Shown here: positions 1 to 5,892 of the stretch, in pieces
Position numbering within the stretch: position 1 is the first letter of the stretch
Layout: the number at the start of each line of letters is the position of its first letter
Source of the DNA: an uncultured Bacillaceae bacterium
Lineage (GTDB): Bacteria > Bacillota > Bacilli > Bacillales > Pradoshiaceae
Assembly (NCBI GenBank): GCA_904501845.1
Contig: CAJGCH010000127.1
Coordinates: forward strand, 1-8,317
DNA length: 8,317 nucleotides
Direction: 5' to 3'
The notes under the pieces: model-generated
The model's database searches: none
Told to the model about the DNA's origin: nothing
Seen by the model: the letters and a program-made list of their open reading frames with translations, nothing else
Translations under genes and position numbers: made by a program

Positions 1-13
1 GGGATAGATGAGA

Positions 14-1318
14 ATGCATGCTTATGGGACAGGACAGGTGAACGAGGTTGGTCACCTGGAAATCGGCGGAGTGGACACGGTAACGTTAGCAGAGCAATAT
101 GGCACGCCTTTGTATATATATGATGTGGCCTTGATTAGAGAAAGAGCCACTATGTTTCAGGAAGCATTCAAAAAATCCGGTGTGAAAGCACAGGTAGCGT
201 ATGCGAGTAAAGCGTTTTCGTCTATCGCTATGTTTCAATTAGCGAAGGAAGAGGGCTTATCCCTGGATGTTGTCTCGAGCGGAGAGCTTTATACAGCCTT
301 ACAGGCTGAATTCCCGCCGGAGAGAATTCATTTGCATGGGAATAATAAGAGCCGAGAAGAACTGGCCATGGCCATCGATGCCAATGTCGGCTGTATTGTG
401 GTAGATAATTTTTATGAGCTATCCTTAATCGAGTCGCTATGCAAGGTGAATGGGAAGGTGTGCCCGATTCTTATCCGGGTGACACCTGGGATTGAGGCAC
501 ATACCCATGATTATATCCTGACCGGACAGGAGGATTCAAAATTCGGCTTTGACCTATGGAACGGACAGGCTGAAGAAGCCTTGCGCCTGGCTTTATCGAA
601 GGATTGTTTTGAAGTCCTTGGCTTACACTGCCATATAGGCTCACAGATTTTCGAGACGACTGGCTTCATCTTGGCGGCACATAAGCTTAGTGAACAAATT
701 CATAACTGGCATGAGCACTATAGCTTTTCGCCAAAGGTTCTTAATTTAGGCGGCGGATTCGGTATTCGTTATACGAAAGATGATAAGCCAATCCCGGTTT
801 CCGTCTATGTAGAGGAAATCGTTAAGGCAGTTAAGCAAGATTTCAACAAGTACAGAATGGATATGCCGGAGATCTGGATTGAGCCAGGACGCTCGCTTGT
901 CGGGGATGCCGGGACGACCATTTACAAAATCGGGTCAACAAAGCATGTGCCTGACACACGCACCTATTGGGCGGTTGATGGCGGCATGAACGATAATATA
1001 CGCCCGGCCTTGTATCAGGCTAAATATGAAGCAAGACTCGCTAACCGGATGAATGACAAGGTGGAGGATGAAGTGGCAATCGCCGGGAAATGCTGTGAAA
1101 GCGGAGATATGCTCATATGGGACTTGCCGCTTCCGCCTATTCAGCATGGGGACTTGCTTGCCGTCTTTTGCACGGGCGCCTATGGTTACTCCATGTCCAA
1201 TAATTATAACCGTATTCCCCGCCCGGCTGTTGTCTTCGTCGAGAATGGTGAAGCAAGACTGGTTGTCAGAAGAGAAAGCCTCGAGGATTTGGTTAGGAAT
1301 GACTTATCTCTTTATTAA
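14..1318 (+). CDS. lysA: Diaminopimelate decarboxylase
   Basis: This cytoplasmic PLP enzyme converts meso-diaminopimelate to L-lysine and CO2, the last step of lysine synthesis; its substrate is also the peptidoglycan cross-linking residue. The protein has 434 residues, normal for Bacillus LysA. In order: the PLP lysine in VAYASKAFSS (K66), an alanine-racemase-type barrel, HCHIGSQ (205-211), the glycine loop GGGFG (246-250), EPGR (290-293), and the second catalytic half with CCESGD (360-365) and AYGYSM (389-394). ATG at 14 is preferred over ATG at 8 because it leaves 12 residues before GHLEIGG, as I remember for Bacillus LysA, and a G-rich stretch at 1-3 lies 10 bases upstream. The Shine-Dalgarno region is cut by the window edge, so ATG 8 cannot be excluded. 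It converges with ypuA and ends at a terminator. Identity is very secure. Confidence 0.97.
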   Translation: MHAYGTGQVNEVGHLEIGGVDTVTLAEQYGTPLYIYDVALIRERATMFQEAFKKSGVKAQVAYASKAFSSIAMFQLAKEEGLSLDVVSSGELYTALQAEFPPERIHLHGNNKSREELAMAIDANVGCIVVDNFYELSLIESLCKVNGKVCPILIRVTPGIEAHTHDYILTGQEDSKFGFDLWNGQAEEALRLALSKDCFEVLGLHCHIGSQIFETTGFILAAHKLSEQIHNWHEHYSFSPKVLNLGGGFGIRYTKDDKPIPVSVYVEEIVKAVKQDFNKYRMDMPEIWIEPGRSLVGDAGTTIYKIGSTKHVPDTRTYWAVDGGMNDNIRPALYQAKYEARLANRMNDKVEDEVAIAGKCCESGDMLIWDLPLPPIQHGDLLAVFCTGAYGYSMSNNYNRIPRPAVVFVENGEARLVVRRESLEDLVRNDLSLY

Positions 1319-1329
1319 TGAAGGCGTAT

Positions 1330-1365
1330 AAAGATGCCTGCTAAAGTGTTCAGACATCTTTTTTT
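1330..1365 (+). terminator. Intrinsic terminator of lysA
   Basis: AAAGATG (1330-1336) pairs with CATCTTT (1355-1361). After one C/A mismatch, CTG (1338-1340) pairs with CAG (1351-1353) around a 10-base loop. A run of seven T starts inside the 3' arm at 1359. It begins 12 bases after the lysA stop codon. Confidence 0.8.
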
Positions 1366-1407
1366 ATAGGCTGGTAAGGGGGAACCCTCCCATAGCCGCC
1401 CGATTAC

Positions 1408-1439
1408 AAAAAGGAGCAGCCCATTATGGACTGCTCCTT
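1408..1439 (-). terminator. Intrinsic terminator of ypuA
   Basis: AAGGAGCAG (1411-1419) and CTGCTCCTT (1431-1439) are perfect inverted arms, and CCA/TGG extends the stem inside after one mismatch. Read on the minus strand, the stem runs into five T (1412-1408). On the plus strand no T-run follows, so this serves ypuA, whose stop codon lies 17 bases upstream of it. Confidence 0.85.
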
Positions 1440-1456
1440 GAAAATAAGTGATCTGC

Positions 1457-2329
1457 TTAAGAGAATAGTGCTTTGATTGCATCGATGAGGGAGACAAAGG
1501 CTGCCTTCAGCTTCTCGAGGAAGGATTGTCCTTCTTCAGATTTCAGATAATTGGTCACTTTCTCTTTAGCGGCGTTCAGCTGGTCGTTCACAGCACCCCA
1601 GTCAATGCCTAAGTCTTGCAGCTTATTGAACAAGTCTATCAAGCTTTGGATTTGGGCGTCGGTTAAGTTAATATTAATCTGCTCTGCGGCCTGGATGATG
1701 ATGGTGCGAAGCTCTTCGTCATTCGCAGGCGGATTTACAGCAATTTCTTCTTTAATCGTTTCGACTAGCGTGGTTGCTTCCTCTGTGCCGATTTCATCGC
1801 CAAGCTTTGCGGTCTCAACCATCTCTTCATTGGCTGCCTGCTTTTGCTCTTCAGAGATTTCAGTATTGGTTGATACTTCATATGCTTTAATTAAGCCGGT
1901 TAATGCGGCTGTGCCGGATACTTCAAATGGTGCGGTGACATAAATGTCAGCATCCTTGATTCCAGCAGTAGCCAAGGCATTTTTGTACATATCTTCGGTA
2001 ACCCAAGTGATATTTTTGGTTTGGACATTAATTCCTGAACCGCTTTTGGCAATTGTGATGGATGAAGAGGAGATGGCCTTTGTGCCAATTAGGCGGCTGG
2101 CCACTTTGCCGTCAAGATAATTATGTTCTTCTTTGTTTGACACAGTCACAATATCTACATCATCTGGTGCGTTCATTTCAGCAAGCAATAATTTTTTCTG
2201 CTCGGCGGTCAAATTTTCCCCGAGCGTGACAACCATGTCACCGCGCTGCAAGTCCGCATGCGTGATGCCAGGAATCAGGAAACCTGCTATCAAGAGAGCA
2301 GACATCATTTGTGCAATCCATTTTTTCAT
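1457..2329 (-). CDS. ypuA: YpuA-like exported DUF1002 protein
   Basis: This is an exported protein of unknown biochemical function in the DUF1002 family. The 290 residues match B. subtilis YpuA in length and in characteristic segments: VVTLGENL (33-40), ISSSSITIAKSGSG (86-99) and APFEVSGTAALTGLIKAYE (133-151), followed by a largely helical, acidic second half. The N-terminus is a typical signal peptide: two lysines, a hydrophobic core (about residues 8-20) and a likely cut after THA (A25). No lipobox or LPXTG sorting signal is visible, so it is probably released or held loosely at the envelope. AGGAGG (2339-2344) sits 9 bases before the ATG. A SigM-like promoter just upstream suggests induction by cell-wall stress, as for B. 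subtilis ypuA. It is monocistronic, with its own terminator. The family call is secure; the function is unknown. Confidence 0.93.
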   Translation of the reverse strand: MKKWIAQMMSALLIAGFLIPGITHADLQRGDMVVTLGENLTAEQKKLLLAEMNAPDDVDIVTVSNKEEHNYLDGKVASRLIGTKAISSSSITIAKSGSGINVQTKNITWVTEDMYKNALATAGIKDADIYVTAPFEVSGTAALTGLIKAYEVSTNTEISEEQKQAANEEMVETAKLGDEIGTEEATTLVETIKEEIAVNPPANDEELRTIIIQAAEQININLTDAQIQSLIDLFNKLQDLGIDWGAVNDQLNAAKEKVTNYLKSEEGQSFLEKLKAAFVSLIDAIKALFS

Positions 2330-2354
2330 GTTTCATTACCTCCTGTTTGAATTA

Positions 2355-2380
2355 GACGTATGAAAATAAAAAAGGTTTCA
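2355..2380 (-). promoter_or_regulatory. ECF-sigma (SigM-like) promoter of ypuA
   Basis: On the minus strand, TGAAAC (2380-2375) is followed by a 16-base T-rich spacer and CGTC (2358-2355). This fits the TGAAAC-N16/17-CGTC consensus shared by Bacillus extracytoplasmic-function sigma factors. The predicted transcript start (about 2348) leaves a leader of about 20 bases that just holds the AGGAGG at 2339-2344. B. subtilis ypuA is reported in the SigM regulon. SigM, SigW and SigX cannot be told apart from the motif alone. Confidence 0.8.
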
Positions 2381-2723
2381 TTTGTTGGCCATGGGAATGA
2401 TTGGCTGGTAAAAGCATTGAGCAAATGAAGGGTCTTTTTTTCCACTTTGAGTAAATACTTAGGGTGGAAGTTTGTCTAATCCTAAAAATACTATACTCAA
2501 AAGCTTGCGATTTTGAAAGGTGCTTTTGACAAATATTCGCAAACAGGAGAGTTTACAGATTGCTGTTCATTATGTATAGTAGGGAATCAGATAGGGATTG
2601 GGAGAAATGCGGATGTTTTAAGTCGGGATTTGGAGAAGTTGAATTCCTGGGAGAAAACGAGTATGATTAGAAAGATTGTAAAAAGAACTTATTCTATAAT
2701 TCTCATTTGATGAGGGGTCAATT
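2381..2723. other. Long intergenic region, no secure gene
   Basis: This stretch separates ypuA from ribT. It holds an inverted repeat TTCATTTG (2377-2384) / CAAATGAA (2422-2429) followed by seven T (2435-2441), and a perfect 8-base inverted repeat TCAAAAGC (2497-2504) / GCTTTTGA (2522-2529). A -10-like TATACT (2492-2497) has no good -35 partner. Two short open frames exist: a TTG frame at 2513-2710 with no ribosome binding site, and a 36-codon TTG frame at 2560-2670 with AGGAGAG 8 bases upstream. I recognise neither product and make no gene call. No FMN riboswitch is visible. Confidence 0.5.
2695..2700 (+). promoter_or_regulatory. Candidate -10 box for ribT
   Basis: A perfect TATAAT lies 24 bases before the ribT start codon and about 11 before its GAGGGG ribosome binding site (2712-2717). 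The -35 region is poor: AAGATT at 17-base spacing, or TTGTAA at only 13. This is the best visible local promoter for ribT, which has no rib genes upstream in this window. Confidence 0.35.
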
Positions 2724-3071
2724 ATGCTAATTAGGTACAAAAAAAGCTTTGAAAAAATCGCAATGGGGTTATTATCCTTCATGCCTGATGAAAAGGATAT
2801 CAAAAAATTGCAGCAAAGCATGAAGAGCTACGAAACAGATGAGACAAAGCAATTATTCTTATGGAAAGAGGATGAAGACTTCATCGGATTGATTGGCGTG
2901 GAGGTCCATGGGAATACGGCTGTGCTTATTGATGTTTCTGTGAATCCATCTCATCGCGGTCAAGGAGTGGGCCGGAAGATGGTGGCCTCAGTGAAGGATT
3001 TCTATCCAGACCATGAGTTTGATGCCCGAAAAGAAACCGCTGCATTTTTGGCGAAATGCACGGATTGTTAA
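2724..3071 (+). CDS. ribT: RibT-like GNAT N-acetyltransferase
   Basis: This small cytoplasmic acetyl-CoA-dependent acetyltransferase of the GNAT family is, as recalled, nearly identical to B. subtilis RibT over its first 20 residues and shares LFLWKEDED (45-53). The acetyl-CoA pyrophosphate loop is plain: NPSHRGQGVGRKM (74-86), with the RxxGxG core at R78-G83. The protein has 115 residues, slightly shorter than B. subtilis RibT (about 124) because the C-terminus ends early. GAGGGG lies 6 bases before the ATG. RibT is named for its place at the end of the rib operon and its true substrate is not established. Here no ribDEBAH gene precedes it, so it appears to be transcribed alone, perhaps from the TATAAT at 2695. 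It converges with ypuF across a shared terminator. Family very secure; role in riboflavin metabolism only inferred from the name. Confidence 0.93.
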   Translation: MLIRYKKSFEKIAMGLLSFMPDEKDIKKLQQSMKSYETDETKQLFLWKEDEDFIGLIGVEVHGNTAVLIDVSVNPSHRGQGVGRKMVASVKDFYPDHEFDARKETAAFLAKCTDC

Positions 3072-3094
3072 TTTAATAGACCGCCATAAAGAGA

Positions 3095-3129
3095 GAAAAG
3101 CCTGCTTTCGCGGGCTTTTCTTTATTTTT
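3095..3129. terminator. Shared bidirectional terminator, ribT / ypuF
   Basis: GAAAAGCCTGC (3095-3105) pairs with GCGGGCTTTTC (3110-3120) around the loop TTTC, an 11-base stem with one G-T pair. Downstream on the plus strand is TTTATTTTT. On the minus strand the tail is weaker but still T-rich. The ypuF stop codon (3122-3124) lies inside the plus-strand tail, so the convergent genes are packed onto one structure. Confidence 0.85.
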
Positions 3130-3643
3130 GCCTCCTGATTTGCAGTTGCTTGTACCTCTCGGCAATCACATCAGAGCGATCTCTCTTTGTATGTCTATGA
3201 ATTAACTGGCTGTCCGTCAGATTGCTGCTGACTCCCCAAACCAAGCTTTGGCGCTTACATTCTTCCTCACAAATCGAGGCAAGCTCAGGGTCTGCTATTG
3301 GGAGCATGGGGCTCTCATAAGGGATTTTAGCGTGAATTCGTTTAATGTAGCAAGACAGGAGGTCACCAAGGGAGGAGACATCCAGCCCGAGCCGAGCGGC
3401 TTCCCGAGCCCTCAGGTCAACAATTTGCCTGGCTTTCGCAAGTGTGCGTGCTGCTCCTGCAAGATTGCCTCTGCGGTAATGATAAAGGCCGACCGCTATT
3501 TGAATGAGGCCGACCCAGACTGAATCACGTGCGAGCGGGGGATGTTCCTTCCAGTATTCCTCAAGTATTTCGTGACATTCAAAATAATCCCTGCGGCCGT
3601 GGAACTCAATTAAGAATTGTATGTACTCATTTGGATAGCGCAT
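3122..3643 (-). CDS. ypuF: DUF309 family protein (YpuF-like)
   Basis: This is a cytoplasmic, mostly helical protein of the DUF309 family; no biochemical role is established. The family signature is clear: FHGRRDYFECHEILEEYWK (14-32), containing HEILE (H24, E25, E28), followed by GLIQIAVGLYHYRRGN (45-60) and the helix LAGAARTLAKAR. The C-terminal extension ends in a charged stretch, RHTKRDRSDVIAERY (150-164). The 173-residue length fits B. subtilis YpuF. The chosen ATG at 3643 has GGAGAGG about 10 bases upstream. The frame runs on to a TTG at 3709, but that adds 22 residues unlike the family and has no ribosome binding site. The conserved His/Glu pattern has suggested metal binding to some, but nothing here proves it. 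It is transcribed away from the YjcZ gene's terminator and converges with ribT. Confidence 0.9.
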   Translation of the reverse strand: MRYPNEYIQFLIEFHGRRDYFECHEILEEYWKEHPPLARDSVWVGLIQIAVGLYHYRRGNLAGAARTLAKARQIVDLRAREAARLGLDVSSLGDLLSCYIKRIHAKIPYESPMLPIADPELASICEEECKRQSLVWGVSSNLTDSQLIHRHTKRDRSDVIAERYKQLQIRRQK

Positions 3644-3719
3644 CGTCTTTGTTCCTCTCCAATCCTTTAGGCAAATACTACCTTTACTATACCTGTATTG
3701 GCAGTCCAAGAAAAGGAAT

Positions 3720-3745
3720 AAAAACTGCCGGCTTCATACCGGCAG
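3720..3745 (-). terminator. Intrinsic terminator behind the YjcZ-like gene
   Basis: CTGCCGG (3725-3731) and CCGGCAG (3739-3745) form a perfect 7-base GC-rich stem with a 7-base loop. On the minus strand the stem is followed by five T (3724-3720). The plus strand has no T-run. It ends the transcript of the microprotein gene at 3787-3888. Confidence 0.8.
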
Positions 3746-3762
3746 CTCTTCAAGTGGTCTTG

Positions 3763-3783
3763 CCTGAATAGGACTTATTCAGG
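3763..3783 (-). repeat. Hairpin just after the YjcZ-like stop codon
   Basis: CCTGAATA (3763-3770) and TATTCAGG (3776-3783) are perfect arms around a 5-base loop. It starts 3 bases beyond the microprotein stop codon and has no T-run on either side, so it is not an intrinsic terminator itself. It may protect the 3' end of a very short mRNA; that is inference. Confidence 0.6.
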
Positions 3784-3786
3784 ATG

Positions 3787-3888
3787 TCAGCACCAGAAAG
3801 CCGCACCTACGATAACAAGTAATATAAATAGTACGACAATCAATGCAAATCCGCTTCCAGCTCCTGCAAATGAACCGCCATCTCCCAT
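3787..3888 (-). CDS. YjcZ-type sporulation membrane microprotein
   Basis: This 33-residue protein opens with a Gly/Ser-rich head (MGDGGSFAGAGS) and continues as one membrane segment, GFALIVVLFILLVIVG (13-28), ending in AAFWC. That layout is the hallmark of the tiny YjcZ-type (Tiny_TM_bacill) proteins of spore formers, which are usually made in the mother cell; their function is unknown. AGGAGG (3897-3902) sits 8 bases before the ATG, a strong and well-placed site that settles the start. A possible mother-cell promoter element CATACAAT lies at 3925-3932. The gene is divergent from scpA and followed by a hairpin and a terminator. A larger overlapping frame at 3779-4018 has no comparable ribosome binding site and a protein unlike any family I know, so I reject it. 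The family call is strong despite the size. Confidence 0.9.
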   Translation of the reverse strand: MGDGGSFAGAGSGFALIVVLFILLVIVGAAFWC

Positions 3889-3924
3889 AGTTAAATCCTC
3901 CTCTTAAGCTTTTCTGTACATTGC

Positions 3925-3950
3925 ATTGTATGACGAACGCACAGAGTTGT
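3925..3950 (-). promoter_or_regulatory. Candidate SigE/SigK promoter of the YjcZ-like gene
   Basis: On the minus strand CATACAAT (3932-3925) fits the SigE -10 consensus CATACANT and the CATA start of the SigK -10. An AC dinucleotide (3950-3949) lies 16 bases upstream, as in SigK -35 elements. No good SigE -35 is seen. The predicted start gives a leader of about 30 bases. Mother-cell expression is expected for this protein type, which supports the call, but the motif is short. Confidence 0.4.
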
Positions 3951-3951
3951 T

Positions 3952-3965
3952 TGGGCAATTGCCCA
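3952..3965. repeat. Perfect 14-base palindrome between divergent genes
   Basis: TGGGCAATTGCCCA reads the same on both strands with no spacer. It lies between the YjcZ-type gene and scpA, just upstream of the candidate mother-cell promoter and about 32 bases before the scpA -35. A spacer-free palindrome is more like a dimeric protein-binding site than a terminator. No regulator is assigned. Confidence 0.45.
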
Positions 3966-3996
3966 CTTCTTTTGAAATTTCTCCGCATACATGCTA

Positions 3997-4025
3997 TTGG
4001 AAAGAAGGCGGACTTCATCTATACT
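3997..4025 (+). promoter_or_regulatory. SigA-type promoter of the scpAB operon
   Basis: TTGGAA (3997-4002), a 17-base spacer and TATACT (4020-4025) make a good housekeeping promoter (4/6 and 5/6 consensus matches). The expected transcript start, near 4032, is about 30 bases before the scpA ATG, with AGGAGA (4045-4050) between. Confidence 0.65.
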
Positions 4026-4061
4026 AAAGGTAGTTTATTTACCTAGGAGAGCCTGAAGATT

Positions 4062-4829
4062 ATGAGCTATAAGATTAAGATAGATGCTTTTGAGGGACCA
4101 TTGGACCTGTTATTGCATTTAATAAATCGGCTGGAAATCGATATTTATGATATCCCGGTCGCTGAGATAACTGATCAGTATGTTTCGTACATACATACGA
4201 TGAAAGAACTTGAACTCGACGTTGCGAGTGAATATCTCGTTATGGCCGCGACGCTCTTGGCCATCAAAAGCAAGATGCTCCTGCCCAAGCATGAGGATGA
4301 GTGGGATGCTGAAGAAGAGGAATTCATCTATGAGGAGGACCCTCGTGATGAGCTTGTCATGCAGCTGCTTGAATATAAGAAATATAAAGAAGCTGCCGGC
4401 GAATTTAAACACCTTGAGGCTGAGAGGGCGCTTATCTATACGAAGCCCCCGATTGACCTCACGCCATTTTCATCAGGTGCAAATGTGGAGAAAGCAGACT
4501 TGGATGTCAATTTGTACGATATGCTTGGAGCCTTCCAAAAGCTTTTGCGCCGAAAAAGACTGCAGAAGCCGCTGCAGACACGAATCACGAGACAGGAAGT
4601 GTCCATTGAAAGGCGCATTGGGGAACTGCGGGAGACGCTTAGGGCAAAGGGGAATAAAGTTCCCTTCACCAGCCTTTTTGTGGATGACAATAAAGAGCAG
4701 CTCGTTGTCACCTTTTTGGCTATCCTTGAGATGATGAAGCAAAATGAAGTCATCGTTGAACAAACAAATAATTTTGAGGATATTTTCATAGCATGGAAGC
4801 AGGGGGATTTAACCGTTGGAAATCATTAA
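4062..4829 (+). CDS. scpA: Segregation and condensation protein A
   Basis: ScpA is the kleisin subunit of the bacterial SMC-ScpAB condensin, which compacts and segregates origins on the nucleoid. The 255 residues match the family. The N-terminal kleisin domain opens with FEGPLDLLLHLI (10-21) and contains ATLLAIKSKMLLP (63-75); in the known complex it contacts the neck of one Smc molecule. An acidic linker (about 78-98, with EEEE) is followed by the ScpB-binding middle. The C-terminal winged helix (about 178-250, RQEVSIERRIGEL onward) caps the head of the other Smc. AGGAGA stands 11 bases before the ATG, behind a SigA promoter. The 3' end overlaps scpB by 14 bases, so the two are probably translated in a coupled way. 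Identification is secure. Confidence 0.97.
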   Translation: MSYKIKIDAFEGPLDLLLHLINRLEIDIYDIPVAEITDQYVSYIHTMKELELDVASEYLVMAATLLAIKSKMLLPKHEDEWDAEEEEFIYEEDPRDELVMQLLEYKKYKEAAGEFKHLEAERALIYTKPPIDLTPFSSGANVEKADLDVNLYDMLGAFQKLLRRKRLQKPLQTRITRQEVSIERRIGELRETLRAKGNKVPFTSLFVDDNKEQLVVTFLAILEMMKQNEVIVEQTNNFEDIFIAWKQGDLTVGNH

Positions 4830-5394
4830 TTGGAAATCGATTTTAGAAGCATTACTTTTTGCGGCAGGGGATGAAGGATTATCCTTGCAGCAAATTGCAA
4901 GCGTGTTAGAAGTAACTGTCGAAGAGGCACGGGATACGGTGGCAGATTTGACACGCGAATATGAAAATGAAGATAGAGGGATCTATTTAGTGGAAATGGC
5001 GGGCGTCTATCAGCTGGCGACAAAAAAGGAGCATGCCCCGTATTTAAAGAAGCTTGTTGAATCCCCGTCCGTACACACATTATCGCAGGCATCACTTGAG
5101 ACATTGGCGATCATTGCCTATAAGCAGCCTATTACCCGGATTGAGATTGAAGCGATTCGCGGGGTGAAATCTGAACGCCCTATTCAGACGCTCGCATCCA
5201 AAGCGCTAATTAAAGAAGTGGGTCGTGCAGAAGGAGCGGGACGAGCCTATCTATATGGAACTACATCTGAGTTTCTCGATTATTTCGGGCTGAAATCCAT
5301 TGAGGATTTGCCGCAGATTGAGGATGATCAGGAAGAAGGCTTCAATGATGAGGAGGCCGATTTGTTCTTTCACAAATTCCAGGAGCTTGATTAA
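4816..5394 (+). CDS. scpB: Segregation and condensation protein B
   Basis: ScpB is a dimeric double winged-helix protein that binds the middle of ScpA in the SMC-ScpAB condensin complex. The 192 residues show the first winged helix with EALLFAAGDEGL (11-22) and the second with LSQASLETLAIIAYKQPIT (89-107) and IRGVKSERPI. The conserved GRAYLYGTTSEFLDYFGL (142-159) comes next, followed by an acidic tail. The start is TTG at 4816: AGGGGG (4801-4806) is 9 bases upstream, and the protein then begins MEIINWKSI, matching the family N-terminus. It starts within scpA, overlapping by 14 bases. The next gene begins 17 bases after its stop codon, with its own ribosome binding site and no terminator between, so the operon continues. 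Confidence 0.97.
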   Translation: MEIINWKSILEALLFAAGDEGLSLQQIASVLEVTVEEARDTVADLTREYENEDRGIYLVEMAGVYQLATKKEHAPYLKKLVESPSVHTLSQASLETLAIIAYKQPITRIEIEAIRGVKSERPIQTLASKALIKEVGRAEGAGRAYLYGTTSEFLDYFGLKSIEDLPQIEDDQEEGFNDEEADLFFHKFQELD

Positions 5395-5411
5395 GTAAAT
5401 CAGGAGGGGAA

Positions 5412-5771
5412 ATGTTGAAAATCATTTCTAGTGTCGGATATGAGTTGACAAAGGAAAAACCAAATTCGCCGGAGGATCTGTTTAATCGTTCCATCGTGAA
5501 GTATAGGGAAGGCGGCCAGGTTAAGGAGCTGCAAATCCTGTATTTACGTTATTTTGAGGACTTATTGAAGGAGCGCACTCTACCTGAAGTAGCCGATTTT
5601 CTAACGAGGCATCCTGTGAAGGATTGCTTGGCTTTAATCTATGTCATAAAAAATAAAGGTTTCCTTTCGATGAAGAAAGTGTATATAAACACTGAGAGTG
5701 ATTTTTTAAATATTTTTGAAGGTCTGGATATTCATGAGGTGGAAAGGATTCTAGAAGGCGGAGGAATATGA
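5412..5771 (+). CDS. Uncharacterised protein in the scpAB operon
   Basis: I do not recognise this 119-residue protein. It has no signal peptide, membrane segment, cysteine motif or known catalytic signature. It appears soluble and mostly helical, with charged helices around residues 20-58 (including LQILYLRYFEDLLKER, 40-55), a middle segment ADFLTRHPVKDCLALIYVI (61-79) and an acidic C-terminal helix ending LEGGGI. It begins 17 bases after scpB, with AGGAGG at 5402-5407, so co-transcription with scpAB is likely. ATG 5412 is only 4 bases from that core, while TTG 5415 is 7 away, so the true start may be one codon later. The second half (about 5641-5730) is visibly AT-rich compared with scpB. 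In B. subtilis, as I recall, ypuI directly follows scpB, so this looks like a lineage-specific insertion. Coding is likely; function unknown. Confidence 0.75.
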   Translation: MLKIISSVGYELTKEKPNSPEDLFNRSIVKYREGGQVKELQILYLRYFEDLLKERTLPEVADFLTRHPVKDCLALIYVIKNKGFLSMKKVYINTESDFLNIFEGLDIHEVERILEGGGI

Positions 5772-5822
5772 TGGGGAACAAGGACAATCTTGACGGGCCT
5801 TCCAGCAATCGGCAAATAACGC

Positions 5823-5851
5823 ATGACTTTTGTGCTAATCTGTAATAGAAT
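5823..5851 (+). promoter_or_regulatory. Candidate SigA promoter of ypuI
   Basis: ATGACT (5823-5828), a 17-base spacer and TAGAAT (5846-5851) match the housekeeping consensus at 4/6 and 5/6 positions. The predicted start, near 5858, is about 35 bases before the ypuI TTG. ypuI may also be read through from scpAB, because no terminator is visible between them. Confidence 0.4.
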
Positions 5852-5892
5852 ATTCAGGAAGCAACGTTTCAAAATTAAGGGGAGGGTTCCGG

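Noticed and set aside
2377..2441. Terminator-like inverted repeat plus seven T between ypuA and ribT
   Set aside because: The loop is about 37 bases, the stem is AT-rich, the T-run is separated from the stem, and no forward gene ends just upstream. It also overlaps the ypuA promoter.
2513..2710. 65-codon TTG frame upstream of ribT
   Set aside because: No ribosome binding site before 2513, it begins within an inverted repeat, and the product resembles nothing known.
2381..2723. FMN riboswitch upstream of ribT
   Set aside because: None of the conserved aptamer core segments (such as the AGGGTGAAATTCCCGA-type block) can be seen.
3644..3709. 22-residue N-terminal extension of the ypuF frame, starting at TTG 3709
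   Set aside because: No ribosome binding site at 3709, whereas ATG 3643 has GGAGAGG upstream and gives the family-like start just before the FHGRRDYFECHE block.
3779..4018. Open frame of 79 codons on the minus strand covering the YjcZ-type gene
   Set aside because: It overlaps the microprotein in another frame, has no matching ribosome binding site and gives an Arg/Cys-rich, unfamiliar product, while the 33-residue frame has a perfect AGGAGG and a known membrane signature.
4119..5104. Several antisense and out-of-frame open frames of 90 to 174 codons across scpA and scpB
   Set aside because: They are shadows of two well-identified genes, without ribosome binding sites or family features.
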